The position numbers and the translations under genes were made by a program. This document shows positions 27,739 through 36,953 of a stretch of DNA of 64,000 nucleotides, piece after piece (position 1 is the first letter of the stretch; every line of letters starts with the position of its first letter). The stretch lies in the NCBI GenBank assembly GCA_965220715.1, contig OZ244843.1, forward strand, positions 4,402,001-4,466,000, written 5' to 3'. The notes below the pieces were generated by a model, which saw nothing but the letters and a program-made list of their open reading frames with translations, searched no databases and was not told the DNA's origin. Source of the stretch: Bin5 sp965220715. GTDB lineage: Bacteria; Chloroflexota; Anaerolineae; Caldilineales; Caldilineaceae.

Positions 27739-28733
27739 GTCGTTCCCCGTTCCCCGTAGCGAATACGCGGATCGACCCATGCCAAGAGAATGTCCGAGAT
27801 CAGGGTCCCGATCAGGGTCAGCGTACTCAGAATCATGATCATGCTGGCGGCAAGGTAGAGGTCCTGGGACATCAGCGCGCGCCACAAGAGCGGCCCAGTC
27901 GTGGGCAGGTTCAGCACCAGCGCCACGAGGACGGTACCGGAGACGATCTGAGGAAGTTGCCAGCCAATTGTGCTCAAGATTGGGTTGAGCGCCACGCGGA
28001 CGGGATATTTCATCGTCAATGGGCCTTCGCGCAAACCCTTGGCGCGGGCCGTCTCCACATAAGGGCGCCCCAGTTCATCCAATGTCGTCGCCCGCATCAC
28101 CCGTATCGTGCCGGCCGTACCCGACGTGCCCACGATCACAACCGGAAGCCACATATGTTTCAACATGTCCCAAACCCTGGCCACGCTCCAGGACGCGTCC
28201 AGATATTCGGTGGAGAAGAGTCCGCCTGCGTTGGCCCCGAAAAACTTGATGCCGATATACATGAATATCAGAGCAAGCAGAAAATTAGGGGTCGCCAGCC
28301 CGATGAATCCAATGAAGGTAAAGGTGTAGTCAGTGGGGCTATACTGTCGGACGGCAGAATAGATGCCGATGGGGATGGCCATGGCATAGACAAAGAGAAG
28401 CGTGAAAAAGGACATGATCATTGTCAGCATCAGCCGCTCGCCAATCAGCCTGTTGACGGGCCGATCCCAATAGAATGACAGCCCCATGTCCCCCTGGACA
28501 AAGTTTGTGATCCACTTTATGTATTGAATGTAACCTGGCTGGTTCAGCCCATAGTGTTCTTCCAACGCCATGATCTCCGGTTCGCTCAATTCCTCGCCGG
28601 CCGCCGCCAGGTTTGCCACATAGGTGGTCACGTAGTCACCCGGCGGGAGCTGGATGATCGTAAAACTGACGATGGAAATGAGGATGAGCGTCGGGATCAG
28701 ATGCAGGACGCGTCGTAGGATGTATTCTCGCAT
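27735..28733 (-). CDS. ABC transporter permease (OppB/DppB type)
   Basis: The 332-residue membrane protein begins MREYILRRVLHLIPTLILIS, a standard OppB start. A periplasmic loop with MALEEHYGLNQPGYIQYIKW and the EAA loop (PYVETARAKGLREGPLTMKY) follow. It is separated from the binding-protein gene upstream by 76 bp containing a strong hairpin. Confidence 0.93.
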   Translation of the reverse strand: MREYILRRVLHLIPTLILISIVSFTIIQLPPGDYVTTYVANLAAAGEELSEPEIMALEEHYGLNQPGYIQYIKWITNFVQGDMGLSFYWDRPVNRLIGERLMLTMIMSFFTLLFVYAMAIPIGIYSAVRQYSPTDYTFTFIGFIGLATPNFLLALIFMYIGIKFFGANAGGLFSTEYLDASWSVARVWDMLKHMWLPVVIVGTSGTAGTIRVMRATTLDELGRPYVETARAKGLREGPLTMKYPVRVALNPILSTIGWQLPQIVSGTVLVALVLNLPTTGPLLWRALMSQDLYLAASMIMILSTLTLIGTLISDILLAWVDPRIRYGERGTT

Positions 28734-28751
28734 GACACCAGTAGCCGCTGG

Positions 28752-28795
28752 TCAGTGGCCGGCGGTCAGTAAGGGTACTGGCCACCGGCCACTGA
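28752..28795 (-). terminator. Intercistronic hairpin between binding protein and permease genes
   Basis: TCAGTGGCCGG (28752-28762) pairs perfectly with CCGGCCACTGA (28785-28795), leaving a 22-base loop. It starts 14 bases after the binding-protein stop. There is no T-run, so it probably acts as a partial terminator or mRNA stabiliser that lets the binding protein be made in excess. Confidence 0.55.
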
Positions 28796-28808
28796 TTGCT
28801 TCGTATTG

Positions 28809-30833
28809 CTAACTCTGCTTGTAGAAGAACTGTTCCGGATGTACGGGCACGGCGCGAATCACGGAGAAGCCCCACACGCCGTCGTCGGGGAAGTTGGTCA
28901 GGTTCTTCTTCATCACAACCGGCTTGGGAATGCCGACGGTGCCGAAGCCAGGCAGATAATCGTAGAACCACTCCCACAGCTCGCGGGCGATGGCGACGTG
29001 CTGCTCTTCGGTCACCGCGTCGATCATTTCCTGCCAGCGGTGGAAGACCCAGGCAACCTCATCCGGCGGCTCCACGGCGATTTCGTTTTCGGTATCGCCT
29101 TTCAGCCAGATGTCATAGCCTTTGCCCCAAGGTGTGTTACATTGTCCGGGGTGGTTGAGCCGCGAGCACCAGACCCAGGTAATGTCGGAGATATCGCCTT
29201 CCCAGCCGGACATTCCCATATCGTTAGCCGCCACCAGTTCGTTCAGATGGGACCGGTTAATCGGGCGGATTGACGGGTCCAGACCGACGGCGCGCCATTG
29301 CTCGACGACCAGTTCGAAGACGTCAAGGACATCGGCCTGCTCGGTGTCAAGTTGGATGATCCAACTCACGCGTGAGCCGTCGGGGAAGAGGCGGAAGCCG
29401 TCGTCATCTTTCTCAGAATAGCCGGCCTGGTCAAGCAGATCCATCGCCATGTCGGGGTCGAACTGCGCCCAGTTGTCTCCGTCGCCCTCCTCGTAGTACT
29501 TGGAGCCCGGCCAAGCCGCCCATTGGCGCGGCTCGCCCAGTCCGAAATAGACGACATCGTTGATCTCTTCGCGGTCGATTGACACCGACATGGCGTGCCG
29601 CACGTCCTTGTTTCCAAAGAATTCCCGAACCTGCGGATCCTTGTGCGTATGATTGGGCACAATGATGGTGCGGCCGGGGAAGGTCGACTTCCACATCTTG
29701 ATCTTCAGGTCGGCCGATTCCAGATTTGCCTGGTACAGTTCCATGTTGGCCAAGTCCGCCTGGCGACCAGAGAACTCCAACTCACCGGCGATCAGCTTGG
29801 CGTTGGCAACTTCACGGTTGTCGATAACGAATACGATCGTGTTGTCGATGTAGGGAAGCTGGTTGCCGACGGTGTCAACTTTCCAGTAGTAGGGATTGCG
29901 CTCGTAGGTATGATGATCAGGCGCGTCGTCGACACGTATGAACGCGGTCATGCCGGGCAACCCAACCTGTGCCGGGATGGTCGAACCCACCCGCCCTTTA
30001 TCGCGCAGGAGCTGGTGCCAATCTTCAAAGCCGGCGTCTTCCGTCATCGAGGCAATTTCGTCGGCATCGCCGTAGTCGGGATGGAACTGTTTCAGATAGT
30101 GAGCAGGCTGCCACAAGCCGCCCTGTGCTCCGGCATAGAACGTCTCGTGCAGAACGATCAACGGGTAGGGCTTGGTGAATGAAAGTTTGATCGTGTAATC
30201 GTCGATCTTTTCCATCGCCAAGGGGTCGCCTGCAGACGATGCGCCTGCCTTCCATTGGCTAGGCGGACCGCCGGGCGCGTACTCCTCGTTGAGCCAGAGG
30301 TCATGCCAGGCGAAGATGAAATCGTCGGCGCTAAAGGGCTCGCCGTCCGACCAACTGAGACCCTCGCGCAGGTGCAGGATCTGCTCAGTGGCGTCGTCGT
30401 TGAACTCCCAACTCTCGGCCAAGCCGCTGGTGATAGAAGAGAAGTCCGACGCAATGCGCAGGATCAACTCGGTGCCCATCACAGCCTGCGGGTCGCCGAA
30501 CAGGTGATTGGGATTGCCGATGGCAACACGGGTGGTGCCCCCGTACTGGCCGATCTCCTCAATTGGCTCGATCACCACCGGGTTGGCGGGCAGCCGTTCA
30601 TCCACTGGAGGCAACTCTCCCGCCGCAACCCGTTCCGCCAGCAGCGGAGACTCGTTGTATTTGGACATTGACCCGGATTCAGCGGCCGGCTCTGCGGCCG
30701 CGGGGGCGTCGGCGGCGGCCTCTGGTTCGGCGCCTCCGTCCGGCGCGCCGCACGCTGCCACTACCGCGGCCGCGGCCGAGAGACCGCTCATCCGCAGAAA
30801 AGTTCTACGATCCATTCCGTTCTTCATAGTCAT
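28809..30833 (-). CDS. Family 5 extracellular solute-binding lipoprotein, Tat-exported (SBP1)
   Basis: The 674-residue protein has a twin-arginine motif DRRTFLRMSG (R9, R10), then a hydrophobic Ala-rich segment and a lipobox VVAACG with C28. After an Ala/Glu-rich linker comes the SBP_bac_5 domain (EPIEEIGQYGGTTRVAIG, GLSWSDGEPFSADDFIFAW, VRHAMSVSIDREEINDVVYF). It is the first gene of the transporter operon and should deliver ligand to the OppBCDF set. A ribosome site AAAGGAA stands before the ATG. Confidence 0.92.
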   Translation of the reverse strand: MTMKNGMDRRTFLRMSGLSAAAAVVAACGAPDGGAEPEAAADAPAAAEPAAESGSMSKYNESPLLAERVAAGELPPVDERLPANPVVIEPIEEIGQYGGTTRVAIGNPNHLFGDPQAVMGTELILRIASDFSSITSGLAESWEFNDDATEQILHLREGLSWSDGEPFSADDFIFAWHDLWLNEEYAPGGPPSQWKAGASSAGDPLAMEKIDDYTIKLSFTKPYPLIVLHETFYAGAQGGLWQPAHYLKQFHPDYGDADEIASMTEDAGFEDWHQLLRDKGRVGSTIPAQVGLPGMTAFIRVDDAPDHHTYERNPYYWKVDTVGNQLPYIDNTIVFVIDNREVANAKLIAGELEFSGRQADLANMELYQANLESADLKIKMWKSTFPGRTIIVPNHTHKDPQVREFFGNKDVRHAMSVSIDREEINDVVYFGLGEPRQWAAWPGSKYYEEGDGDNWAQFDPDMAMDLLDQAGYSEKDDDGFRLFPDGSRVSWIIQLDTEQADVLDVFELVVEQWRAVGLDPSIRPINRSHLNELVAANDMGMSGWEGDISDITWVWCSRLNHPGQCNTPWGKGYDIWLKGDTENEIAVEPPDEVAWVFHRWQEMIDAVTEEQHVAIARELWEWFYDYLPGFGTVGIPKPVVMKKNLTNFPDDGVWGFSVIRAVPVHPEQFFYKQS

Positions 30834-30963
30834 CAGTTCCTTTCGTTTGGGTTGAGTCGAAGAGTTGCTTTAATACTCGTTTGTCGATTGGAGATGGATG
30901 GACTGGGGGACGCCGTAGCTTTACTTCCAGAAGAGAATCTGCCATGACTGCCAGAGCGTCCGA

Positions 30964-30993
30964 AGTATAGCACTTGGGTATCGGCGAGAGCAA
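30964..30993 (-). promoter_or_regulatory. Candidate promoter for the SBP1-transporter operon
   Basis: On the minus strand TTGCTC (30993-30988) and TATACT (30969-30964) are separated by 18 bases. Transcripts would have a leader of about 125 bases before SBP1. Confidence 0.45.
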
Positions 30994-30994
30994 C

Positions 30995-31504
30995 TTACTC
31001 GCTCATATCAACCGAAGTATTGAGAACGGTCAACATGACCCACTCCATCATGCCTCGCCAGTATTCATAGCGCTCTGGAGTGGCCCCTTGAACTACGACC
31101 GAATACAGGTTCTGCCCCGCGCAGAAGAGACGCGCCCGCCGCCGGCGGGTTGTCCCGTCCTGGATGAATGTGCAGACCCACTCCTGGCACCAGTCGCCCA
31201 CGTCGGCGAGGACTTCCAGACTTTCTACCACACACCCTTCAAGTCGCTTCAGCCCCTCTTCGACGCCGTCTGCCAACAGCGAGCTTTCCTCTGCCGCCAG
31301 CGGTTGGCCCATATCCTGGACTGTGATCGAGATAAACGTGGCCTCATCGGCGGGATCGGGATAAAGGCTGACCGCTGGATTGGGCGTATCCGTTTCCTGC
31401 AGTTGCCATTGGGGTGGATACCAGAAGGAGGGATGGCCCTTTGCGTGCTGGTACATCTTGACAGAGGTGAATCGCGGCTTGGTGGGCTGATTTGTTGATG
31501 ACAT
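30995..31504 (-). CDS. PsbP/DcrB-like small protein
   Basis: The 169-residue protein lacks an obvious signal peptide. Its pattern (GHPSFWYPPQWQLQE, ATFISITVQDMGQPL, WVCTFIQDG, LYSVVVQGATPERYEYWRGM) resembles the PsbP/DcrB/DUF1795 fold. It sits between two binding-protein genes. Function unknown. Confidence 0.55.
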   Translation of the reverse strand: MSSTNQPTKPRFTSVKMYQHAKGHPSFWYPPQWQLQETDTPNPAVSLYPDPADEATFISITVQDMGQPLAAEESSLLADGVEEGLKRLEGCVVESLEVLADVGDWCQEWVCTFIQDGTTRRRRARLFCAGQNLYSVVVQGATPERYEYWRGMMEWVMLTVLNTSVDMSE

Positions 31505-31570
31505 AGGGTTAGCCGGTCTCGGTTGGAGTGGTGTTGACTTGCGCGTTCTTGAGCAGAGGTCGATGTCGTA

Positions 31571-31617
31571 GGACGGCGCAACTATTCCCGCACGATCCGG
31601 GCGCCGTTGCGCCGTCC
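31571..31617 (-). terminator. Perfect 12-bp hairpin downstream of SBP2
   Basis: GGACGGCGCAAC (31571-31582) pairs with GTTGCGCCGTCC (31606-31617), with a 23-base loop. It lies 85 bases after the SBP2 stop. No T-run follows on the minus strand; on the plus strand TTTTCTT follows. Confidence 0.5.
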
Positions 31618-31701
31618 CAGGTTTTCTTCAACATGCCGGGCTGACTCTAGCAGAGGCGCCTGACTCCTCGCTCCTGCCAATAGCCTGTGCGGCAGCATGG
31701 T

Positions 31702-33720
31702 CTACATGTGATTCTCAGGATCTTCCCAGAAGAGCAGCTGCGGATTCAGGAAGTGTTCATCTTCCAACCCATCGTTGACCGGCTGGCCGGAGATGTAGTT
31801 GTGCATCTTGTCCTTCATGATGATCAGCGCCGGCGACTGTCCCAGGTAGCCGACGATCGGGATCTCTACAGCCCAGATATCCAGGATCTGCGTGAATAGT
31901 TCATCGCGCGTGGCCGGATCCGGCTCGGAACTTACCTGGTCCCAGATCTCCCAGATCTTCCAGAGGAAGTGGCCGTCCGGCGGCGGTTCGCCATTGGCGT
32001 CGGCCTCGTCGACTTTCCAGCGTCCATACGCGCCCGCCCAGGGCCGGTCCAGCTCCGTCCCAATCCAGGGTGAAGGCGTGAGAATAGGAAGCAGATCACG
32101 GTACCCGCCCCAGTATACGGCGTCCTGGGTATTGGCCGACCAGTGCTCGGTATAGAGTGATCGCTCCATCCCCTTGTAGGTCGCTTTGAGGCCGATTTCG
32201 TTATAGTACTTGATGATGGTAAGGACCGAATCTTCTTCCGGCGTGCCTGACTGGGAGGTTCCCTCGATGATGAAACTCAGGGTCTCGCCGCTGCCGTCCT
32301 TCCACAGCCGGAAGCCGTCGGCGTCGCGCTCAGAATAGCCGGCGTCGTCGAGGAGCTGATTAGCCCGATCCGGGTCGTATTCAGCGTAGGCATCGGTCAG
32401 TTCTTGATGGAACTGAGGCGACTGCTCCAGGGGGCTGTACTGGCGCGTGGTCAGCAGGCCGTCCCACACCAACTCGTTCAGCGCGTCCCGGTCGACTGCC
32501 AAAGACATCGCGACCCGCACATCCCGAATCTCGAACAGCTCGCGTACGCGCGGATCCTGCGCGCCCTGGTTAGGGGTCACAACCTCGTGCCGGGTCGATG
32601 TGCCGATAACGACACTGTATTCGCCGGCCTCTTCATTCTCCTTGTAGAGCGTGAAGTTGCCCGTCTGGATGTGCCGCGCCTGGAAGTCGACCTCGCCGTT
32701 GATGACGCGCAGATTGAAGACGTCGTTAGTGTCGAAGAGGCGGTGCGTCACCTTGTCGATGTAGGGCAGTTGCTGGCCCTCCTCATCCACCTGCCAGAAG
32801 TAGGGGTTGCGCTCCATCAGGAAAAGCTCGGAGGACAACTCGTTCTTCGACAGCCACGGACCGATGTTGGGCCGATCCGGGTTCAGGTACCACCAGTTGC
32901 GGTCGACATAGTACTGATCCCAGGAATCGACACCTGCTTCTTCGATCTGCGCCTCCAGCCCCTCCTTGTCATCGGTCAGGTCAATATGAAACTGCTTCAT
33001 GTAATGGCCCGGAGTAAAACAATGCGATCGGCTCACGTCAAAGGCGAAGAGCGGCTTGGGATGTTCGAACGTCATCATCACCGTGTTCATATCGGGAGCC
33101 GACACCACCATCGGCACGCGGGGCGTGCCCGTTCCCCAACGGATCGACACGGCCGGGGTCAGGTCTTCGTTGGAGAAATGGTTCTCGTACCACCACGTGA
33201 AGCTGTCACTGTCGAACGGAGTGCCGTCCGACCACTTCAACCCCTCGCGCAGGTGGAAGGTCCACTCGCTGGCGTCAGCGTTGGTCTCCCAGGATTCGAC
33301 CATGTTGGGACGCAGCGTCAAATCCATGGTGAACCAGGTGAGGGATTCATTCTGCATCTTGGTCGGGCCCCAGCGGTCGGAGACGCCTTTGAAGCCGCGA
33401 CGGATCGTGCCGCCATACTGGCCGACCTGCTCGACGGCCTCCAAAATTGAAGGACTGGCAGGCAGCCGTTCATCTACGGGAGGCAGTTCACCTGCTGCCA
33501 CCATTTCAGCGAGCATGGGCGCTTCACTGTACATGCTGGCCGGCGCCGCGGCCTCCTCGGCAGGCGCCGCGGTCGCGGCAGGCTCCGCGGCCATTTCGGC
33601 CTCTTCCGGCTCGCCGCCGGCGCCACAGGCCACCGCTACCATTCCCGCAGTAGCCACACCGGAAATGCGCATGAACTCGCGCCGCGAAATCCAGTTGCCG
33701 TTTGATCTCAGACTCTGCAT
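31702..33720 (-). CDS. Family 5 extracellular solute-binding lipoprotein, Tat-exported (SBP2)
   Basis: The 672-residue protein has Tat motif SRREFMRISG (R13, R14) and a lipobox ending at C32 (VAVACG). The SBP_bac_5 domain follows (EQVGQYGGTIRRGFKGV, EGLKWSDGTPFDSDSFTWWY, VRVAMSLAVDRDALNELVW). It has no adjacent permease. It lies 87 bp after an FG-GAP propeller gene. It probably shares the only transporter in the locus or one elsewhere. Confidence 0.9.
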   Translation of the reverse strand: MQSLRSNGNWISRREFMRISGVATAGMVAVACGAGGEPEEAEMAAEPAATAAPAEEAAAPASMYSEAPMLAEMVAAGELPPVDERLPASPSILEAVEQVGQYGGTIRRGFKGVSDRWGPTKMQNESLTWFTMDLTLRPNMVESWETNADASEWTFHLREGLKWSDGTPFDSDSFTWWYENHFSNEDLTPAVSIRWGTGTPRVPMVVSAPDMNTVMMTFEHPKPLFAFDVSRSHCFTPGHYMKQFHIDLTDDKEGLEAQIEEAGVDSWDQYYVDRNWWYLNPDRPNIGPWLSKNELSSELFLMERNPYFWQVDEEGQQLPYIDKVTHRLFDTNDVFNLRVINGEVDFQARHIQTGNFTLYKENEEAGEYSVVIGTSTRHEVVTPNQGAQDPRVRELFEIRDVRVAMSLAVDRDALNELVWDGLLTTRQYSPLEQSPQFHQELTDAYAEYDPDRANQLLDDAGYSERDADGFRLWKDGSGETLSFIIEGTSQSGTPEEDSVLTIIKYYNEIGLKATYKGMERSLYTEHWSANTQDAVYWGGYRDLLPILTPSPWIGTELDRPWAGAYGRWKVDEADANGEPPPDGHFLWKIWEIWDQVSSEPDPATRDELFTQILDIWAVEIPIVGYLGQSPALIIMKDKMHNYISGQPVNDGLEDEHFLNPQLLFWEDPENHM

Positions 33721-33807
33721 GAGCGTTCTCCTTAGTTGTGAGTCATTTCAAGGTTGACCTGTTCTGCCAATCGAATACGCGATACGAACAACAACTAACT
33801 ACGTGCG

Positions 33808-35043
33808 TCAATCCTGCACCCAATGCCACAGGCGCGTCCGGTTATAACCAAGCAGCTCCAACTTGCCGTCCCCGTTCGTGTCGGCAATCGTGAACACCGC
33901 CCGCACGCCGGTATCGCCGTCGTCGAAACGGTCTTCGGCATAGGTGCGGAGCGGCATATCCAACTCCTGAATAATCTTGCCGTGCCCGTCGATGAGCGTT
34001 GGCTTTTTGCCCTGGCACTCGGCAAAAATCACGTCGGCTTCGTGGTCGGCCAACTGTATCGTCCTGCCGTATCCGGCCTTTTCCATGCGCCAGATTTCGT
34101 TGCCCCTGCAGTCGACCATATATCCGCGAAAACCGATGTGGGCCTTTTCGCCGTGGAGGCGCCGCTCGGTCAGGAACAGCTGCTTCGCCTCCCGCTCCGG
34201 CTGGAAATTGCCAACGGCGCAGGTCTGGATGTGTGTGCCTTCGAAAATCCAACGATCTTCGCCGGTGGCGGCATCCAGTACGACCAGGTCCTTGCCGGCG
34301 ACCATCAGCAGTTCGGGCCTACCGTCGCCATCGATGTCATGAACGTGCAAATGATCGACGTGCGGCGCGCGGGTCATCTCCTCCAGGTGCGGCTCCAGGT
34401 CAGGCCGCCACCAGATTTTGAGCCCGTCGGCGCGAACGCAGCAGTAGCCGATGAAAGCCTCCTCCTTGCCGTCGCCGTCAATGTCGTAGAAGTCATGTTC
34501 ATGCCCAGCCCCGCCGTAAAAGTGGCAGTTCCACAGGCAGGTCAGATCGTCAGCATAAATGTAAATGGGATTCACGAAAGTGGATACGAGAATGTCGCGC
34601 CTGGAGCCGAGACCGCGGATGTCGCACAACTGCAGTACACAGTTGGGACCGGTCTCGACCTCCTTGCGGTAGTAGCCCCGGTCCCCCTCGAGGATGCGAA
34701 GATAGCTGCGGCCATCGCGCTCGGTGACATAGACGACTTCGGGCCGGCCGTCGCCATCGATATCGCTGACCGCGGCCCCGACCTCGTGCATGGCCCAGTG
34801 GCCAACACCCAACGGAGCGCCCTCTTGCCACATCACATCGCCGTCCAGCTTCATGGCTGTCACGCAGTGGACCTGCTTTTCGTGCCGGTAGCCGCCGGCC
34901 GACATGCGGGGAATGTGACAGTCGCGGGCCTGAAAGAAGACGGCTTCCAACTCACCGTCGCCGTCCAGATCGCCCAGGCGCATTCCAGTGTCGCCGAAAC
35001 CCGTAATGTCGACCTCATTGGCGAGACGAAATGGACCTGTCAT
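33808..35043 (-). CDS. FG-GAP/VCBS-repeat propeller, rhamnogalacturonan-lyase-like
   Basis: The 411-residue protein has at least five calcium-binding DxDGDGxxE motifs: DLDGDGELEAVF, DIDGDGRPEVVY, DIDGDGKEEAF, DIDGDGRPELLM and DTNGDGKLELLG. These are the spacing elements of a seven- or eight-bladed propeller as in PL11 rhamnogalacturonan lyases. No signal peptide is seen, so a cytoplasmic place or unusual export must be assumed. The neighbouring PL22-like proteins fit a pectin-type theme. The enzymatic role is inferred. Confidence 0.65.
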   Translation of the reverse strand: MTGPFRLANEVDITGFGDTGMRLGDLDGDGELEAVFFQARDCHIPRMSAGGYRHEKQVHCVTAMKLDGDVMWQEGAPLGVGHWAMHEVGAAVSDIDGDGRPEVVYVTERDGRSYLRILEGDRGYYRKEVETGPNCVLQLCDIRGLGSRRDILVSTFVNPIYIYADDLTCLWNCHFYGGAGHEHDFYDIDGDGKEEAFIGYCCVRADGLKIWWRPDLEPHLEEMTRAPHVDHLHVHDIDGDGRPELLMVAGKDLVVLDAATGEDRWIFEGTHIQTCAVGNFQPEREAKQLFLTERRLHGEKAHIGFRGYMVDCRGNEIWRMEKAGYGRTIQLADHEADVIFAECQGKKPTLIDGHGKIIQELDMPLRTYAEDRFDDGDTGVRAVFTIADTNGDGKLELLGYNRTRLWHWVQD

Positions 35044-35285
35044 GGGGACCTCTTTCTCATGTACCTGTGGGATTCGTCGCCGTTGCCTTCACGAATATGG
35101 ACATTCAGACACAGCCGGAGAAGAGCTAATCTCGCTTTTTCAATCGAAATTGCGGGGATGGTTGCCAGGTAGCCTGCGTCATTCTAAAGGAAAAAAGGAT
35201 ACTCGTCAATGTTGAAGTAGTGGAGAGGTGCATCCCATAGTGGGGGTAGGTCAGGGGGCGCCTCTGTTCAACTCCACAGGCTGTC

Positions 35286-35920
35286 GGCGGATTGTCTGAA
35301 GCAGGATTTGCAGGATTTTTTGGGATTCTCAGGATGGCGTGGGCCATGCTGGGATAGGTGCACTTGTACGAGCGTTCACGAGAGTTTGACGAGAGATCAC
35401 GAGAGTTTACGAGTGTTTAGGAGTCTTGGGCGGATTGTCTGAATCAGGATTTGCAGGATTTTGGGATTTTCAGGATGGCTAGAGACCCGCTGGCACAGGG
35501 GCGCTCGTACGAGCGTTGGACGAGAGTTTGCGAGCGTTTACGAGAGATCATGAGCGTTTGCGAGTGTTTACGTGTGTTGGGCGGATTGTATGAGCAGGAT
35601 TTGCAGTAATTTTTGGGATTTTCAGGATGGGGGGGGGTCCCGCCGGCACTGGTGCGCTCGTACGAGCGTTGGACGAGAGATTACGAGAGATTACGAGAGA
35701 TTACGAGAGATTGCGAGAGATTGCGAGAGATTACGAGCGATTGAAAGTGGGTTCGAGCGTTCATTAGTGTTGGGCGGATTGTCTGAAGCAGGATTTGCAG
35801 GATTGTTTGGGATTTTCGGGATGGCGGGGGTCCCGCCGGCACTTGCGCGCTCGTACGAGCGTTTACGAGCGTTATACGACAGATCACGTGAGATTACGAG
35901 CGATTGAAACAGGCCTTCAG
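35286..35920. repeat. Four-unit degenerate tandem repeat array
   Basis: Units start near 35286, 35428, 35579 and 35772. Each opens with a version of GGGCGGATTGTCTGAAGCAG, then GGATTTGCAGGATT, then GGGATTTTCAGGATGG. A GC segment with the palindrome CGCTCGTACGAGCG follows (35502-35515, 35655-35668, 35848-35861; degenerate at 35361-35374), then GAGAG/GAGCG-type short repeats. Unit lengths differ (142, 151, 193) because of the short-repeat part. No gene is present. Confidence 0.85.
35674..35743. repeat. Ten-base tandem repeat inside the array
   Basis: Seven consecutive 10-base units of CGAGAGATTA and close variants (CGAGAGATTG, CGAGCGATTG) run in the third large unit. Confidence 0.85.
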
Positions 35921-35983
35921 AGCGTGCGCGACGGGCAACCGGCGATTGGGCGTGGGTCTGCCAGCCAAGGCGGGCCGGCGAGG

Positions 35984-36317
35984 GTATTTTTATGAATTTT
36001 TGTAACTACTAAGCCGTATGCAGTGGCTGTCTTGACCAGCCCTTGATCCCGCCGCCGTTCAGGCTCTCTCATCTTGTATTTGCTGGCAGCCGCCACTTTG
36101 GATGAGCCGCACAGCTGGAATTACGACGTACGGTGGGTGAGGGATGGTTTTGGACGGGGGCGTTGCGGGGGCGGAGCCCCTGCACAAGGGAGGGCCGAAG
36201 GCCCGACCGCCCAGAACTGCAGTGGTCAGTGATCAGTGGTCAGTGGTCAGAGACTGTGGCGACTGATTCAGGGGTGGCATTGGCTGAGTAGTTACGAATT
36301 TTTTCATAAATATGTCC
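35984..36317. repeat. Segment bounded by AT-rich inverted repeats
   Basis: The right end (36282-36317) reads GGCTGAGTAGTTACGAATTT then TTCATAAATATGTCC. The left end (36014 to 35984 on the minus strand) reads GGCTTAGTAGTTAC, then AAAAATTCATAAAAATACCC. The first 14 bases match at 13 positions. The interior of about 270 bp encodes nothing recognisable and contains the hairpins listed next. Confidence 0.6.
36165..36204. repeat. Two adjacent short GC hairpins
   Basis: GCGGGGGC-GGA-GCCCCTGC (36165-36183, one G-T pair) and GGGCC-GAA-GGCCC (36192-36204). GTCAGTGGTCAGT-type short repeats follow at about 36222-36250. Confidence 0.7.
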
Positions 36318-36794
36318 GCTTTGTCCGCTCGAAGGCGTATTGAAAGTTTGAATTCGGGCTTTTGCAGATTCAATGTCGATGTTTTGCAACAGTTTCAGCA
36401 GGACCATGGAGCCGGACAATGGTCGGTCCGCGAAGAGCACGAAGTTTCGCGTAAAGACCCGTACTGCCAAGCGCGTGACAGGCGGCTGGCGATGGGCGGC
36501 CCGGGCGCTCCGGCCTGAACAGGCACAGGGCGAAAGGGCCGACTGCGAAACGAGTTGTACGAATGCCGGGGAGTAACGAACTGTGAGTGGATGAGCCAGT
36601 TTCCTGGCAAGACAGCGGTCAAGTCGTTACGTAGGGCTACCCTCTACCAGTATATGCCATATTCCGAGGGGGCAGGCATCCTGAATTTGGGCGGCCTATG
36701 TGGTGATATTATCGCACACTTGTGCGAGTTTGTCAAGAGGGATGGATTTTCAGCGGTTGTCGAGAAAGCGAGAGTGAATTGGACGTGTCTGCAG
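36318..36794. other. Non-coding stretch with an orphan promoter
   Basis: No gene was recognised on either strand. The open frames here have no family resemblance and unlikely composition. The promoter at 36708-36736 points leftward into this stretch. Confidence 0.5.
36708..36736 (-). promoter_or_regulatory. Near-consensus promoter with an embedded palindrome, no downstream gene
   Basis: On the minus strand TTGACA (36736-36731), a 17-base spacer and GATAAT (36713-36708) form a near-perfect sigma70-type promoter. The spacer and -10 edge contain the dyad TCGCACA-AG-TGTGCGA, a likely repressor site. No convincing gene follows on that strand before 35043. Confidence 0.6.
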
Positions 36795-36953
36795 TTAGTT
36801 AGAGAGGTTGCGGGCGAGAGGCACGCGATACCGATTGACTGTCCACGGTATCGGGATGCACCCAAATGTAGAGGCGTGATGACGGTAGGAGGGACAACTT
36901 TGATGAACAAGTCCCAGCCAGGTCAAAACTATCGGGACGATGACATCCAGTAA
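36795..36953 (-). pseudogene. vapC: Decayed VapC (PIN-domain) toxin remnant
   Basis: In the frame overlapping the end of the VapB-like gene, translation gives LLDVIVPIVLTW, which resembles the PIN-domain opening LLDVNVLIALAW with the catalytic Asp. Similarity fades quickly and a stop is reached at 36795, about 50 codons on, where VapC needs about 130. No start codon is present. Confidence 0.4.

Noticed and set aside
35286..35920. CRISPR-like array
   Set aside because: Units are long, unequal and degenerate, with repeats internal to the spacers, and no cas genes are nearby.
36555..36953. Plus-strand open frame of 132 codons
   Set aside because: No family resemblance, no ribosome site, and it overlaps the promoter dyad and the VapC remnant on the other strand.
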